DNA of 64,000 bases from Roseovarius bejariae (GTDB taxonomy: Bacteria > Pseudomonadota > Alphaproteobacteria > Rhodobacterales > Rhodobacteraceae): positions 1,488,402 to 1,552,401 of the forward strand of contig NZ_SZWE01000001.1 in assembly GCF_009669325.1 (NCBI RefSeq), read 5' to 3'. Below, piece after piece: positions 24,829 to 33,420 of the stretch (the stretch's first letter is position 1; every line of letters starts with the position of its first letter). The position numbers and the translations under genes were made by a program. Below the pieces are notes generated by a model that did not search any database, was not told the origin of the DNA, and saw nothing but the letters and a program-made list of their open reading frames with translations.

Positions 24829-26348
24829 GCTTCGGCCTCCAGTTCCAGCGGCGCGGGGGCCACCTGAAGATCATCGGTGCGCAGCGGCCCGGTGGGTTTC
24901 GACAGGCGTGCGCGCACCACCCAGTGCAGGCGTTCTTCGGCCCGGGTGATCGCGACATAGGCCAGTCGCTTCCACAGCGGCTGCCCGGCTTCGGTCCGCC
25001 CCATGCGGGCGGCGGCGTAAAGATCGGGTGCGAAGACCTGCACGTCGCGCCATTGGCTGCCTTGCGCCTTGTGGATGGTCACCGCCGCGCCATGCAAGAA
25101 CGTCGCCCCCATGCGGGCGGCGAAGGGGATGAAGGGTTCTTCCTCGTCCGGTTTTTCGATCTTCACGATGGAAGCCGCCGAGACCTGCGGGTCTTCGGCG
25201 CCGATGACGTGCAGGCGCGAGAACCCCGGTTTGCGCCCCGGCCCCAGATAGATCACCTGCGCCCCCTTGATGAGGCCGCGCGCCTCCAAATCCAGCCGTT
25301 TCTTGCGGTGTTTGAGCGGCAGTTCGATGCCGTCGCAAATGAGCGGTTCGCCTTCCAAAAGCGCATCCTCGGGCGCGCCGTGCACCGCCCGGAAGGCATT
25401 GATCAGGCGGATGCGCGTGGCATTGCGCCAGACCAGCACGGGCGAGCGCGCCATCAGGTCCACCTCGACCCGCTGCGCCCATTGCACGCGGTCGTCTTGG
25501 CGGGCCTTTTGTTCGACCATCCGCTCGAAATCCTCGAAACCGACGTCGGGGTCGGAAAGCGCGTGGGCGAGATCCAGAATGGGGTTGTCCGCGTCCTGCC
25601 GGTGGATGCGGTGCAGGGTCAGGATGGCGGGTTCGGGAAGCTTGTCGAAGACCATGGAGCCGGATTGATTGACCGGGGCCAACTGTGCCGGGTCACCGAA
25701 CAGCAGGAGGTTCGGGAAAATCTCCTGCAAGTCCTCGAACTGCCGGTCGTCCAGCATCGAGGCTTCGTCGACGAAGCCCACATCCAGCGGCTCTTCGCGG
25801 CGTTTCCAGCCGGTGATGAAATCGCTGCCACGCAGGCCTGCGGCGGCCAAGGCCCCCGGCACGGATTTATGGGTTTGGTAAAAGGCATGGGCGCGGTCCA
25901 GTGCCTCGTCTGTCAGCCCTTCGATTTCGGGGCGGTCGCCATTGCCCGCCAGCCATTCGGCGATCTTTTCGTACTCCGGGTCATAGACGGGGGTATAGAG
26001 GATCCGGTGAATCGTGGTGGCGGGCACGCCGCGCATCCGCAACACGCTGGCGGCCTTGTTGGTGGGGGCGAGGATGGCCAGCGTGCGCCGATCCTTGCGG
26101 CGGCGGCCCTCGTAATCGCCCGAGACAATCTCGACCCCGGCCTCGGTCATGGCGCGGGTCAGTTCGGCCAGCAGCAGCGTCTTGCCCGACCCGGCCTTAC
26201 CGACAACCGCCATGGTACGCTGTCGCCCCTCTTGTGGCGGGGTGAGCGTGCCATTTTCCAGATCAATACCCGCCCCCCGCAATCCTTCGGCGATGCGGTC
26301 GTGGGCCTCGGCCTGATCGTGGGAGTATGTGGGCAGCGTATTCGACAT
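24825..26348 (-). CDS. RecD-like ATP-dependent DNA helicase (superfamily 1)
   Basis: This 507-residue protein has Walker A GKAGSGKT near residue 51, motif Ia/II features LAPTNKAASVLR and VDEASMLDD, motif III LLLFGDPAQLAPV, and the C-terminal UvrD/RecD-like motifs HGAAVTIHKAQGSQWRDVQVFAPDL and AYVAITRAEERLHWV. It resembles the AAA_30/UvrD_C_2 helicases related to RecD2 but lacks the long N-terminal region of RecD2 proper. It likely works in DNA repair or recombination; the partner is unknown. There is no RecB or RecC gene nearby. Confidence 0.9.
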   Translation of the reverse strand: MSNTLPTYSHDQAEAHDRIAEGLRGAGIDLENGTLTPPQEGRQRTMAVVGKAGSGKTLLLAELTRAMTEAGVEIVSGDYEGRRRKDRRTLAILAPTNKAASVLRMRGVPATTIHRILYTPVYDPEYEKIAEWLAGNGDRPEIEGLTDEALDRAHAFYQTHKSVPGALAAAGLRGSDFITGWKRREEPLDVGFVDEASMLDDRQFEDLQEIFPNLLLFGDPAQLAPVNQSGSMVFDKLPEPAILTLHRIHRQDADNPILDLAHALSDPDVGFEDFERMVEQKARQDDRVQWAQRVEVDLMARSPVLVWRNATRIRLINAFRAVHGAPEDALLEGEPLICDGIELPLKHRKKRLDLEARGLIKGAQVIYLGPGRKPGFSRLHVIGAEDPQVSAASIVKIEKPDEEEPFIPFAARMGATFLHGAAVTIHKAQGSQWRDVQVFAPDLYAAARMGRTEAGQPLWKRLAYVAITRAEERLHWVVRARLSKPTGPLRTDDLQVAPAPLELEAEA

Positions 26349-26453
26349 GGCGCGGACCCTACAAGGGGCGGCGGGAAGGCGCCAGAGGCAAGCAGTCAGA
26401 TGAGCATCCTAGAGGTTAACCGCGCCAAATGTTCACACCCCCTCAACACGCAA

Positions 26454-26485
26454 ACCGCCCGCCACGGCAGGACCGGGCGGGCGGT
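26454..26485 (-). terminator. Hairpin after ccrA
   Basis: ACCGCCCGCC (26454-26463) and GGCGGGCGGT (26476-26485) are perfect inverted 10-base arms with a 12-nt loop. Read on the minus strand the stem is followed by only TTT, so it is a strong hairpin with a poor U-tract, placed 21 nt after the ccrA stop. Confidence 0.6.
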
Positions 26486-26505
26486 GCTGTTGACAGGGGC
26501 GATGC

Positions 26506-27795
26506 TTAGGCTTTACCGGCCTCGATCACATCCTCGACGGTGCGCAACCCGGGTTTCGGCGATTGCACCAGAACGGCCATGTTGCCGGGCTTGTGCTCGT
26601 TGCGCAGCATTTGCATGTGGGCTGCCGGAATTTCACCCCACGGGAAGACATCCGACATGCAGGGGTCGAGGCGGCGTTCGCACATCAGGCGGTTGGCCGA
26701 GGCGGCCTGTTTGAGGTGCGCGAAGTGCGAACCTTGCAGGCGCTTCTGGTGCATCCACATGTAGCGCACGTCGAAGGTACAGTTGAAGCCGCTGGTCCCG
26801 GCGCAAATCACGACCATGCCGCCTTTTTTCACCACGAGGGTCGAGACCGGGAAGGTTGCCTCGCCGGGGTGTTCGAAGACCATGTCGACATTGACGCCCT
26901 TGCCGGTGATTTCCCAGATCGCCTTGCCGAACTTGCGGGCCTCTTTCAGCCATTCGTTATATTCCGGCGTGTTCACCTTGGGGAGTTGCCCCCAGCAGTT
27001 GAATTCCTTGCGGTTGATGACCCCCTTGGCGCCCTGATCCATCACGAACTGGCGCTTGGATTCGTCCGAGATCACGCCGATCGCATTGGCGCCCGCCGTA
27101 TTGGCAAGCTGGATCGCGTAGGAGCCGAGGCCGCCCGACGCGCCCCAGACCAGCACGTTCTGGCCGGGCTTGAGTTCATGCGGGTGGTGGCCGAACAGCA
27201 TCCGGTAGGCGGTGGCCAGCGTCAGGGTGTAACAGGCCGATTCTTCCCACGTCAGGTGCTTGGGGCGCGGCATGAGCTGTTGCGCCTGAACGCGGGTAAA
27301 CTGCGAGAACGACCCATCGGGGGTTTCATAGCCCCAGATGCGTTGTGTCGGGGACAGCATGGGATCGCCGCCGTTGCATTCCTCGTCGTTGCCGTCATCC
27401 TGGTTGCAGTGAATCACGACCTCGTCGCCGACCTTCCAGTTTTTCACGGCAGAGCCGACTTTCCAGACGATGCCAGCCGCATCCGAGCCTGCAATATGGT
27501 AGGGGGCACCATGGCCATCGAAGGGGCTGATGGGTTCACCCAGACCTGCCCAGACGCCGTTGTAGTTGACGCCGGCGGCCATCACGAGAACCAGCACCTC
27601 GTTGCTGTCGATTTCCCATGTATCCACGACCTCGACCTGAAAGCTCTTGTCGGGGTCGCCGTGGCGCTCGCGGCGGATTGCCCAGGCGTACATTTGCTTG
27701 GGCACATGGCCCAGGGGCGGCATTTCACCGATCTCGTAGAGATCTTTTTCGGGCGCGTCATAGGGCGCGATGCCCGTGTCGGTATCCAGAGCCAT
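26506..27795 (-). CDS. ccrA: Crotonyl-CoA carboxylase/reductase
   Basis: CcrA reductively carboxylates crotonyl-CoA to ethylmalonyl-CoA with NADPH and CO2, the key step of the ethylmalonyl-CoA pathway for acetyl-CoA assimilation. The 429-residue medium-chain-dehydrogenase-fold protein has the NADPH motif VLVWGASGGLGSYAIQLA and the family blocks HCNQDDGNDEECNGGDPMLSPTQRIWGYETPDGSFSQF and VFEHPGEATFPVSTLVVKKGGMVV. The frame is open to 27882, but the ATG at 27795 has a Shine-Dalgarno AGGAGG (complement at 27802-27807) and matches the usual N-terminus. The downstream-pathway gene ecm lies 1.6 kb away, divergent. Confidence 0.96.
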   Translation of the reverse strand: MALDTDTGIAPYDAPEKDLYEIGEMPPLGHVPKQMYAWAIRRERHGDPDKSFQVEVVDTWEIDSNEVLVLVMAAGVNYNGVWAGLGEPISPFDGHGAPYHIAGSDAAGIVWKVGSAVKNWKVGDEVVIHCNQDDGNDEECNGGDPMLSPTQRIWGYETPDGSFSQFTRVQAQQLMPRPKHLTWEESACYTLTLATAYRMLFGHHPHELKPGQNVLVWGASGGLGSYAIQLANTAGANAIGVISDESKRQFVMDQGAKGVINRKEFNCWGQLPKVNTPEYNEWLKEARKFGKAIWEITGKGVNVDMVFEHPGEATFPVSTLVVKKGGMVVICAGTSGFNCTFDVRYMWMHQKRLQGSHFAHLKQAASANRLMCERRLDPCMSDVFPWGEIPAAHMQMLRNEHKPGNMAVLVQSPKPGLRTVEDVIEAGKA

Positions 27796-27939
27796 GTTCA
27801 GCCTCCTAAAAAACATCCGTTTGCCGCGATGCAGAATCGCGGTGATGCCTTTCGGGATATAATCCATCGCGCAACAATGCAATGCCGGTGGGCGCTTTTT
27901 TGTAATTTTATAACCGCGCGAGCGTAGAAATTTCCAGCG

Positions 27940-29301
27940 TCATGCGCTGCGGGTGCAAAATAAATGGGCGATGGAGCGGGCATAATAGGCCAGAATATCG
28001 CTATCGTCGGGGGAGATGGTGATCTTGCCGCCGTCTTCCGAGATCAATTGACGCGTCCGCAGATTACGCAAGCCGACATCGACCGCATAATGCAGATCGC
28101 CGCGCGGCAGGTGGACATGGGCGCGCGGCAGGCTCTCGACCATCTGCGCCACGCGTGCCTCAAGCTCGGCCTGTGACAGGGGGGCCTCGGCCTCCATCAA
28201 GGCGCGCGCCACCAAGGGGACGGGCAGCACCGGCACCTCTTCACCGATGCGTTTCATCAGCAGGCGGGCCAGATCCTTCACCGGGCTGCGCGGGTTTCCC
28301 GCCTGGAACTCGTTGAGAGAGACCGGCGCGCCGAAGCTGGCGGCGGCATAGCCGTGCCGGTGATAGCGCCCGGTGATGCGCAGCCAGAATTGCTTCATCA
28401 CGAACCGCGCCACCACCGAGATGCGCGCCCGAAAGCGGCGTTCGCCCGCCTTGCCCGCGGCCACGAGGATGCGATCCTCGAATACCCGGTCATAGTTCAG
28501 GGCGACCGGCACGAAGACAACATCGCGATCTTTATTGGCGCGGTCTTCGACGATGTATTTCAGCAGGCCCAGCTTGGGCGGGGCCAACCCGCCATCGAGG
28601 CTCAGCCCGCCTTCGGGAAAGAGCGCCTGTGTCACGCCGCCATCGGTGGCCATGCGCACGTAGCGGGCCAGAACACGGCGGTAGAGGTCATTGCGGGATT
28701 TGCGGCGGATGAAATAGGCGCCCATGGCCTTGATCAGTTTCGACAGCGGCCAGACGCGGGCCCATTCGCCCACGGCATAACTGAGGGCCGATCGTTCGGC
28801 GGCCAGCCAGGTGACCAGCACGTAATCCATGTTCGAGCGGTGGTTCATCACGAAGATCACCGTTGCCTCGGGATCGACCTTGGACAGGGCGGCCTCGTCG
28901 AAATGTCCCAGCCGCACGCGATAGAGGCTGCGCGACAACCACTTCGCCGCCTTGATGGCAAAGCCGAAATAGGCCGTGGCGGAAAACCCCGGCACGATCT
29001 CGCGCGCATAGCGCTTGGCCTGCTCAAAGGCCACGTTTTCGGGGATGCCCTCGGATTTGGCGTGATCGGCCACGGCTTGGCTGACCTCGGGGTCATAGAT
29101 CAGGCGTTGGATCATGTCATAGCGACGGGCCAGCTTTAACGGTTCGATCGGGCGTTCCAGACGGGTGTTGAGCTTGGCCACCACCCGCTCCATCCGGCGG
29201 CGAAAGAACCAGCGCACGGAGGGAAACAGGAAATGCGATGCAAATGTGACTGCCGCGAACGCCACCAGAAGAATCAGTGCCCAAAGCGGCATTTCCACCA
29301 T
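27940..29301 (-). CDS. 1-acyl-sn-glycerol-3-phosphate acyltransferase-type (PlsB/PlsC-like) protein
   Basis: This acyltransferase of about 453 residues has one N-terminal membrane helix (LWALILLVAFAAVTFASHFLF) and the motif NHRSNMD (the N/HxxxxD active-site box), GAYFIRRKSRNDLY, FPEGGLS and VPVALNYDRVFE, the four blocks of the glycerolipid acyltransferase family in the PlsB-like arrangement. It likely acylates glycerol 3-phosphate or a related lipid acceptor at the membrane. Starts at 29310 (MGRMVEM) and 29292 are about equally possible; none has a good Shine-Dalgarno. It lies between ccrA and ecm, which is not needed for the ethylmalonyl-CoA pathway. Confidence 0.85.
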   Translation of the reverse strand: MVEMPLWALILLVAFAAVTFASHFLFPSVRWFFRRRMERVVAKLNTRLERPIEPLKLARRYDMIQRLIYDPEVSQAVADHAKSEGIPENVAFEQAKRYAREIVPGFSATAYFGFAIKAAKWLSRSLYRVRLGHFDEAALSKVDPEATVIFVMNHRSNMDYVLVTWLAAERSALSYAVGEWARVWPLSKLIKAMGAYFIRRKSRNDLYRRVLARYVRMATDGGVTQALFPEGGLSLDGGLAPPKLGLLKYIVEDRANKDRDVVFVPVALNYDRVFEDRILVAAGKAGERRFRARISVVARFVMKQFWLRITGRYHRHGYAAASFGAPVSLNEFQAGNPRSPVKDLARLLMKRIGEEVPVLPVPLVARALMEAEAPLSQAELEARVAQMVESLPRAHVHLPRGDLHYAVDVGLRNLRTRQLISEDGGKITISPDDSDILAYYARSIAHLFCTRSA

Positions 29302-29447
29302 TCTGCCCATGCAGACAGCAATACAGGGTTTGACGCCGCGGTAAATGGCCCCATGCCGCGATGCAGCGAATTGACAGCGCCATAATGTTCCAGATAGATA
29401 TCTTGCAACGTAACAAAATTGCGCAACCTGAATCACGAGGCCCGCCC

Positions 29448-31427
29448 ATGTCGCAGACGCAGAATGAGACCCAGAAAGATCGCCCTTGGCTGATCCGGAC
29501 CTACGCGGGACATTCGACCGCCAAAGCCTCGAACGCGCTGTATCGGTCAAACCTTGCACGCGGGCAAACCGGCCTGTCGGTGGCCTTCGACCTGCCCACG
29601 CAAACGGGGTACGACAGTGACCATGTGCTGAGCAAAGGCGAAGTGGGCAAGGTGGGTGTGCCGGTGTGCCATCTGGGCGATATGCGGACGCTGTTCGACG
29701 ACATCCCGCTGGAACAGATGAACACCTCGATGACGATCAACGCGACCGCGCCTTGGTTGTTGTCGCTTTATATCGCCGTGGCCGAGGAACAGGGCGCCGA
29801 TACCAGCAAGCTGCAAGGCACGGTGCAAAATGACCTGATCAAGGAGTACCTCAGCCGCGGCACCTATATCTGCCCGCCGAAGCCCTCGCTGAAGCTGATC
29901 GGGGACGTGGCCGAATATTGCTATACCAATATCCCCAAGTGGAACCCGATGAACGTCTGCTCCTATCACCTGCAAGAGGCGGGCGCGACACCGGAACAGG
30001 AACTGGCCTTTGCGCTGGCCACCGCCACCGCCGTGTTGGACGAGTTGAAACCGCGCGTCCCGGCCGAGGATTTCCCGCGCCTTGTGGGGCGAATTTCATT
30101 CTTCGTGAATGCGGGCATCCGCTTTGTCACCGAGATGTGCAAGATGCGTGCCTTCGTCGACCTATGGGATGAAATTTGCGCGGAGCGGTATGGTGTCGAG
30201 GACCCCAAGTATCGCCGCTTCCGTTACGGTGTGCAGGTGAACTCCCTCGGCCTGACCGAGCAGCAGCCGGAAAACAACGTTTACCGTATCTTGATCGAGA
30301 TGCTGGCCGTGACCCTCAGCAAAAAGGCCCGCGCCCGTGCGGTGCAACTTCCGGCATGGAACGAGGCACTGGGCCTGCCCCGCCCGTGGGATCAGCAATG
30401 GTCGATGCGGATGCAGCAGATCCTGGCCTATGAGACCGACCTTCTGGAATTCGACGACCTGTTCGACGGCAACCCGGCGGTCGATGCCAAGGTTGAGGCC
30501 CTGAAAGAGGGCGCGCGCCACGAGTTGGCCAATATCGACAGCATGGGCGGCGCGGTGGATGCCATCGAATACATGAAATCGCGTCTGGTGGACAGCAACG
30601 CCGAGCGCCTGAACAAGATCGAACGGAACGACACCGTTGTCGTCGGCGTGAACAAATGGATCGAAGGGGAACCCTCGCCCCTGATGGGCGAGGATGGCGG
30701 CATCATGGTTGTCGACCCGACCGTCGAGGCCGAACAGATCGACCGCCTGAACGCATGGCGCACTGAACGCGACGATGCCGCGGTGAAAGAGGCGCTGGCC
30801 GAATTGCGCGTTGCCGCTGCCGAGGGGCGCAATGTCATGCCCGCGTCGATCAAGGCCGCCAAGGCCGGGGTCACCACCGGCGAGTGGGCCGCGCAGATGC
30901 GTAGCGTGCATGGCGAATATCGCGGGCCGACCGGCGTATCGGGCAGCCCGTCGAACAAGACCGAAGGTCTGGATGACATTCGCGATGCGGTGGATGCGGT
31001 TTCCGACAAACTGGGCCGCCGGTTGAAATTCCTTGTCGGCAAGCCGGGGCTGGATGGCCATTCCAACGGGGCGGAACAAATCGCCTTCCGCGCCCGTGAT
31101 TGCGGCATGGACATTTCCTATGACGGTATCCGTCTGACGCCCGAGGAACTGGTCAAGGCCGCGCAGGAGGATCAGGCGCATGTGGTGGGCCTGTCGATCC
31201 TGTCGGGCAGCCACATCCCGCTGGTCGAGGACCTGATGAAACGGATGCGCGAGGCGGGCATTGGCGATGTGCCGGTGATCGTCGGCGGCATAATTCCCGA
31301 AGACGACGCCAAACGCCTGCGCGACATGGGCGTGGCGCGGGTCTATACCCCCAAGGATTTCGAGCTGAACACCATCATGAAGGATATCGTGACGCTCGCC
31401 GACCCCAAGGCCGTCGCCGCCGAATAA
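29448..31427 (+). CDS. ecm: Ethylmalonyl-CoA mutase (adenosylcobalamin-dependent)
   Basis: Ecm converts (2R)-ethylmalonyl-CoA to (2S)-methylsuccinyl-CoA using adenosylcobalamin. The 659-residue protein has the mutase TIM-barrel (RTYAGHSTAKASNALYRSNLARGQTGLSVAFDLPTQTGYDSDH) and a C-terminal B12 domain with the cobalamin-binding DxHxxG box (DGHSNG) near residues 536-541 and VGLSILSGSH. The N-terminal IRTYAGHSTA, rather than the methylmalonyl-CoA mutase variant, and the ccrA neighbour point to ethylmalonyl-CoA. The ATG at 29448 is preferred over an upstream start at 29361, which adds an unrelated tail. Confidence 0.95.
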   Translation: MSQTQNETQKDRPWLIRTYAGHSTAKASNALYRSNLARGQTGLSVAFDLPTQTGYDSDHVLSKGEVGKVGVPVCHLGDMRTLFDDIPLEQMNTSMTINATAPWLLSLYIAVAEEQGADTSKLQGTVQNDLIKEYLSRGTYICPPKPSLKLIGDVAEYCYTNIPKWNPMNVCSYHLQEAGATPEQELAFALATATAVLDELKPRVPAEDFPRLVGRISFFVNAGIRFVTEMCKMRAFVDLWDEICAERYGVEDPKYRRFRYGVQVNSLGLTEQQPENNVYRILIEMLAVTLSKKARARAVQLPAWNEALGLPRPWDQQWSMRMQQILAYETDLLEFDDLFDGNPAVDAKVEALKEGARHELANIDSMGGAVDAIEYMKSRLVDSNAERLNKIERNDTVVVGVNKWIEGEPSPLMGEDGGIMVVDPTVEAEQIDRLNAWRTERDDAAVKEALAELRVAAAEGRNVMPASIKAAKAGVTTGEWAAQMRSVHGEYRGPTGVSGSPSNKTEGLDDIRDAVDAVSDKLGRRLKFLVGKPGLDGHSNGAEQIAFRARDCGMDISYDGIRLTPEELVKAAQEDQAHVVGLSILSGSHIPLVEDLMKRMREAGIGDVPVIVGGIIPEDDAKRLRDMGVARVYTPKDFELNTIMKDIVTLADPKAVAAE

Positions 31428-31461
31428 GGCAGCAAGGCCATGTCCCTCCGGGGCGGATACG

Positions 31462-31492
31462 AAAAGGCCCACGGATCATCCGTGGGCCTTTT
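31462..31492. terminator. Bidirectional intrinsic terminator between ecm and the DUF4168 gene
   Basis: AAAAGGCCCACGG (31462-31474) and CCGTGGGCCTTTT (31480-31492) form a perfect 13-bp stem with the loop ATCAT. It has A-run and T-run on opposite sides and so can stop transcription from both convergent genes. Confidence 0.93.
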
Positions 31493-31515
31493 ATCTTGCC
31501 TGTCAGACAAGGGTG

Positions 31516-31944
31516 TTATTCTGCGCGAACTTCCTGAATGCGCGCGACGATGCGTGCGTTGAGGTCTTTATCCTGTTGCGCCACCGCCCCGATGGCGCGA
31601 AAGGTTTCCGGCGTCATATCGGTGACTTCGGACACGGCTGTCTTGGCGGCTTCGTTGGCTTCCTCCACCATGTTTGCGGCACCTTCCTGGGTGTCCTGCG
31701 CCTTGATCTTGGGCATGTATTCGGCCTGCACCGCTTCTACCGCGATCAGGGCTGCGACAAAGCCATTGACCTGCTCGTCGGTCACGTCTTCGGCTGCGAT
31801 CTGCGGTGTTTCGGAAGCCGTCGCCTCGGTTTGGGTATTGGCCTCAGCCTCGGCGTCGGCATCTTGCGCCAGTCCGGGCGTCGCAAGCGCAAGCGCGAGG
31901 GCGAAGGCGCTCACTGCGCCGGTGATGGGGGTTTTGAAGGTCAA
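31516..31944 (-). CDS. DUF4168 domain-containing secreted protein
   Basis: This 142-residue protein has a signal peptide (ITGAVSAFALALALATPGLAQ) with cleavage near ALATPGLAQ-D, then a linker rich in Ala, Glu and Thr, and a helical domain (VTDEQVNGFVAALIAVEAVQAEY...MTPETFRAIGAVAQQDKDLNARIVARIQEV) matching DUF4168. The function is unknown. It is transcribed towards ecm and stopped by the shared terminator. Confidence 0.82.
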   Translation of the reverse strand: MTFKTPITGAVSAFALALALATPGLAQDADAEAEANTQTEATASETPQIAAEDVTDEQVNGFVAALIAVEAVQAEYMPKIKAQDTQEGAANMVEEANEAAKTAVSEVTDMTPETFRAIGAVAQQDKDLNARIVARIQEVRAE

Positions 31945-32164
31945 TGCGGTCTCCGTTCAGCCTGTGTTGCGGGGCGCTTAGGCCCCTTGCTCCTGCAACA
32001 GGTGGGCGAGCGGGCCGGGGGATGCAACCACCTCAGCGGAAAAACGCCGTTCGGTGGGGCGCCGTGTTTCCCCGGGGTCTTTGTTGGCACAGGGCCGTGC
32101 ATCCCCTCTGGCAAACCCCCGCGCACCGCTTTACCCTTACACTGGAAGCAACGCCGGAGCGCCC

Positions 32165-32611
32165 ATGTCCGAGACCACCATCCGCCCCATAACCGCCGAA
32201 GACCGCCCCCAATGGGCCGCGCTCTGGACGGCCTATCTCGAGTTCTACGAAAGCAGCGTCTCCGAGGCCGTCTATGATGCCACCTTCGCCCGGCTGTGCG
32301 CCGAGGATCACCCGGATCAAAACGCGCTTGTGGCGGTACAGGAGGGGCGGCTTGTTGGCTTGGTGCATTATATCTACCACCCGCACAACTGGCGGCTTGA
32401 GAAGGTCTGTTACCTGCAAGATCTCTACGCCGACCCATCCGTGCGCGGCACCGGCGTGGGCCGCAAATTGATTGAGGCGGTCTATGCACAGGCCGATACC
32501 GATGGCTGCCCGGCGGTCTATTGGCTGACGCAAGACTTCAACGCCGAGGCGCGTAAATTGTATGACCGGGTGGGCGTGCTGACCCCCTTCATCAAATACG
32601 CCCGGCCATGA
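32165..32611 (+). CDS. GNAT family N-acetyltransferase
   Basis: This acetyltransferase of 148 residues starts [17 protein letters not shown] and has the acetyl-CoA loop [25 protein letters not shown] (R-G-T-G-V-G) and [14 protein letters not shown] at the end. The ATG at 32165 matches the family N-terminus; longer readings add an unrelated stretch. It overlaps deoD by 4 nt. The acceptor is unknown. Confidence 0.9.
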   Translation: MSETTIRPITAEDRPQWAALWTAYLEFYESSVSEAVYDATFARLCAEDHPDQNALVAVQEGRLVGLVHYIYHPHNWRLEKVCYLQDLYADPSVRGTGVGRKLIEAVYAQADTDGCPAVYWLTQDFNAEARKLYDRVGVLTPFIKYARP

Positions 32612-33315
32612 CGGTTCATATCGGGGCGAAACCGGGCCAGATCGCCGAAACCGTGCTTCTGCCGGGCGATCCCAAGCGCGCCGAATGGGCGGCGCACAGC
32701 TTTCTTGAAGGCGTGGAACTGGTCAACGATGTCAGGGGGATGCTGGGCTACACCGGCACATGGAACGGCCATCGGGTGACGATCCACGGCAGCGGCATGG
32801 GGATGTCCAGCCTGTCGATCTATGCCAACGAGCTGATCCGCGATTACGGCGCGAAAACCCTCGTTCGTATCGGCAGTTGCGGGGCCATGCAGGCGCATGT
32901 GGCCCTGCGCGACGTGGTGATCGCCATGACCGCCAGCAGCATCTCGACCCCCTCAAGCGCCATCCTGCGCGAGGTGAATTTCGCCCCCTGCGCCGACTGG
33001 GGGCTGCTGCATGCCGCCGTCACGGCGGCCAAGGCGCGCGGTGTCAACCCGCATGTGGGCGGCATCTATTCCTCGGATACCTTCTATGACGAACGCCCCG
33101 ACCTGACCGAGCAAATGACCCGCCACGGCACGCTGGCCGTCGAGATGGAGGCCGCCGAACTTTATACGCTGGCCGCCCGCCATGGCGCGCGGGCCTTGGC
33201 GATCCTGACGGTGAGCGACCACCTGCAGACCGGCGAAGCGCTCGACAGCACAGCCCGCGAAAGCAGCTTTGGCGATATGGTCGAGATTGCTCTGATGGCA
33301 GCGTTCCCCGAGTGA
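32608..33315 (+). CDS. deoD: Purine-nucleoside phosphorylase, DeoD type
   Basis: DeoD cleaves purine (deoxy)ribonucleosides with phosphate to the base and (deoxy)ribose 1-phosphate. The 235-residue protein has the family motifs [11 protein letters not shown] (phosphate binding), [26 protein letters not shown] and [29 protein letters not shown], with the catalytic Asp in the final TVSDH. The length is normal for the hexameric class. It is coupled to the GNAT gene by a 4-nt overlap. Confidence 0.95.
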   Translation: MTVHIGAKPGQIAETVLLPGDPKRAEWAAHSFLEGVELVNDVRGMLGYTGTWNGHRVTIHGSGMGMSSLSIYANELIRDYGAKTLVRIGSCGAMQAHVALRDVVIAMTASSISTPSSAILREVNFAPCADWGLLHAAVTAAKARGVNPHVGGIYSSDTFYDERPDLTEQMTRHGTLAVEMEAAELYTLAARHGARALAILTVSDHLQTGEALDSTARESSFGDMVEIALMAAFPE

Positions 33316-33367
33316 TCCCCGGTTGAATTGAGTATTTTTGCCAAGAAGATGCAGGTTTTTCTTGGTC

Positions 33368-33414
33368 CAAATACCCTGGGGGAGACGCCCGAAGGGCGGC
33401 GGGGGCGAAGCCCC
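33368..33414. repeat. Two-hairpin intergenic element, copy A
   Basis: A 47-bp element starts AAATACCCTGGGGGAG and continues with two hairpins, CGCCC-GAA-GGGCG (33386-33398) and GGGGC-GAA-GCCCC (33402-33414). The same element, with changes of the kind that keep the stems paired, occurs at 52228-52274. Both lie between convergent genes. Confidence 0.75.
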
Positions 33415-33420
33415 AAACCA

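Noticed and set aside
24924-26714. 596-residue open frame on the plus strand
   Set aside because: Antisense of the RecD-like helicase, whose Walker and UvrD motifs are plain on the other strand.
30162-31472. 436-residue open frame on the minus strand
   Set aside because: Antisense of ethylmalonyl-CoA mutase, including its B12-binding domain. No motif is seen in it.
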